From Xanthobacteraceae bacterium (GTDB taxonomy: Bacteria > Pseudomonadota > Alphaproteobacteria > Rhizobiales > Xanthobacteraceae), in contig JALHLQ010000002.1 of the NCBI GenBank assembly GCA_022844485.1, positions 185,416 to 249,415 on the forward strand: a DNA stretch of 64,000 nt, given 5' to 3'. Position numbers and translations under genes: made by a program. Position 1 is the stretch's first letter; each line of letters opens with the position of its first letter. Shown piece by piece: positions 63,055 to 64,000 of this stretch. The notes under the pieces were generated by a model that ran no database searches, was not told the origin of the DNA, and worked only from the letters and a program-made list of their open reading frames with translations.

Positions 63055-63888
63055 CTAATGCGCCATCAGCACCGGAAGGCGTGTCGTGCGCAGCATGTCG
63101 CGCGTTGCCCCACCGAGCACGAGCTGGCGCCAGCGCGAATGCGCATAGGCGCCCATGACGATCAGGCCGGCGCCGACCGACTGCGCATGCGCGAGCACCA
63201 CTTCGGCAACGCTGCCCTTGAGCGGCAGATCGGCAACGGACACCTCCACATCGTGATGGGCGATCCGTTCGGCGAGCTCGGCGCCCGGTATCGCGCGCGA
63301 CAGATCCTTCTCGCCGGTGACGCAGACGATCGACGCCGACTTCGCGAGATCGAGAAAGGCATGCGCGTCGCCGACCGCGCGCGCCGCCTGCGCACTGCCG
63401 TCCCATGCGATCACGATCCGCTCGAAAGGGTAGGGGCCGCCCGCGCGCTCCGGCATGAACAGCACGGGCCGGCCGCTCTCGAACAGGAGCGCGGAGGCCA
63501 TGGAGCCCTGGAACATCTCGTCTTCGCCGGCGGTGGCGGAAACGACGAGATCGTGCACGCGGGCGTGACGCGCGAAGCCGTGCAGCATGTCGTCGAAGGT
63601 GCCGTCGACGAGCGTGCTCGAGGCGGAAACCCCGTGCGTCGCGCAGGCGCGCCGGATCTCCTCGGCCAGGGCCTGCGCCCGGCCGACGCGGCGCGCGTTC
63701 TCCTCGGTCAGATAGCCGACCACCGGCGCATAGGAGATGACGATCCCCGGCTTCACCTCATGCGCGCCGATCACGACGGAGAGATGCGCGCCGAAGCGCT
63801 CGGAGAGCTCGAGCGTGGGCCGGACGATGTCCGGAAGGGGGTCGTCCTCGCCCGGCATCAGCGCCAGCATGATGGTCTTGAGGCTCAT
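63055..63888 (-). CDS. Tandem-domain universal stress protein
   Basis: The 277-residue protein has two UspA-like halves. The first begins MSLKTIMLALMPGEDDPLPD. The second begins at about residue 155 with YPFERIVIAWDGSAQAARAV and ends VMGAYAHSRWRQLVLGGATR followed by DMLRTTRLPVLMAH, with the G-x2-G-x-x ATP-loop region. It is a stress protein of unknown trigger, distinct from the single-domain UspA at 9881. Confidence 0.9.
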   Translation of the reverse strand: MSLKTIMLALMPGEDDPLPDIVRPTLELSERFGAHLSVVIGAHEVKPGIVISYAPVVGYLTEENARRVGRAQALAEEIRRACATHGVSASSTLVDGTFDDMLHGFARHARVHDLVVSATAGEDEMFQGSMASALLFESGRPVLFMPERAGGPYPFERIVIAWDGSAQAARAVGDAHAFLDLAKSASIVCVTGEKDLSRAIPGAELAERIAHHDVEVSVADLPLKGSVAEVVLAHAQSVGAGLIVMGAYAHSRWRQLVLGGATRDMLRTTRLPVLMAH

Positions 63889-63911
63889 CCTGTTCCTTTC
63901 CCAAAAAATCT

Positions 63912-63934
63912 CCCTCCCCCTGGAAGGGGGAGGG
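63912..63934. repeat. CTCTCC-type palindromic repeat, copy at the right edge
   Basis: CCCTCCCCC, loop TGGAA and GGGGGAGGG form a perfect 9-bp hairpin just upstream of the uspA gene. Confidence 0.6.
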
Positions 63935-64000
63935 TCAGGGAGGGGGTCAGGCTTTCAGGCGACCCCCGCCCGGATCGCATCGCCGCCAACGTGTGCGAGC

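Overview
The window reads as chromosomal DNA of a GC-rich alphaproteobacterium of the order Hyphomicrobiales, most likely near Bradyrhizobium, Rhodopseudomonas and Xanthobacteraceae. This rests on FliX, FlbT, FlaF, CckA and DUF6468, on a DksA with degenerate zinc-finger cysteines, on CtrA-type boxes, and on several families of palindromic intergenic repeats that I associate with that group. I saw no tRNA, rRNA, CRISPR array, transposase or phage gene.

Left part, 1-16.9 kb, is mixed housekeeping: the N-terminal part of a large membrane-anchored polar or coiled-coil-type protein cut by the window edge, an Hpt phosphotransfer protein, a ferredoxin with its NADP reductase, a secreted GDSL hydrolase, a polytopic membrane protein, a VWA protein (CoxE-like), ChaB, a DUF892 ferritin-like protein, UspA, the YcjX/YcjF pair, a lytic transglycosylase, a SixA-like phosphatase, a DAO-type oxidoreductase and a MoxR ATPase.

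Centre, 17-50 kb, is a flagellar supercluster: flgE-flgK-flgL; flbT-flaF; two tandem flagellins; flaG; a TPR-methyltransferase; flgI-flgJ-flgN; fliX; dksA; flgF-flgG-flgA-flgH; fliL-fliM-DUF6468-motE-like; a 1238-residue periplasmic TPR protein; fliO-fliP; flgB-flgC-fliE-fliQ-fliR-flhB. It is followed by cckA. Six exact TTAA-N7-TTAA boxes plus two near matches fit control by CtrA, and three good sigma-54 (GG-N10-GC) promoters precede flgE, flgI and flgF. Together with FliX this resembles the Caulobacter hierarchy: CckA -> CtrA -> early genes -> FlbD/FliX with sigma-54 -> hook, rings and filament. fliF, fliG, fliN, fliI, flhA, flgD, fliK, motA/B and flbD are absent and must lie elsewhere.

Right part, 52.8-64 kb, is accessory and housekeeping: small secreted proteins, an NHL propeller protein, a Tim44-domain protein, DUF411, a lectin-like protein, a GST, a MarR-GNAT fusion with an operator touching its start codon, a higBA-like toxin-antitoxin pair with its own palindrome, class I fumarase, an alpha/beta hydrolase, the 20-codon remnant of a PP-loop ATPase gene, and a tandem UspA. 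Palindromic repeats concentrate here.

The most noteworthy observations are: a homologous module of about 190 residues carried by both FlgE and FlgL, with a related piece in both flagellins; a likely gene-conversion tract between the flagellins; a MotE-like protein next to a giant periplasmic AMIN-like/TPR protein that could act as a divergent MotC; and the TPR-methyltransferase beside the flagellins as a candidate modification enzyme.
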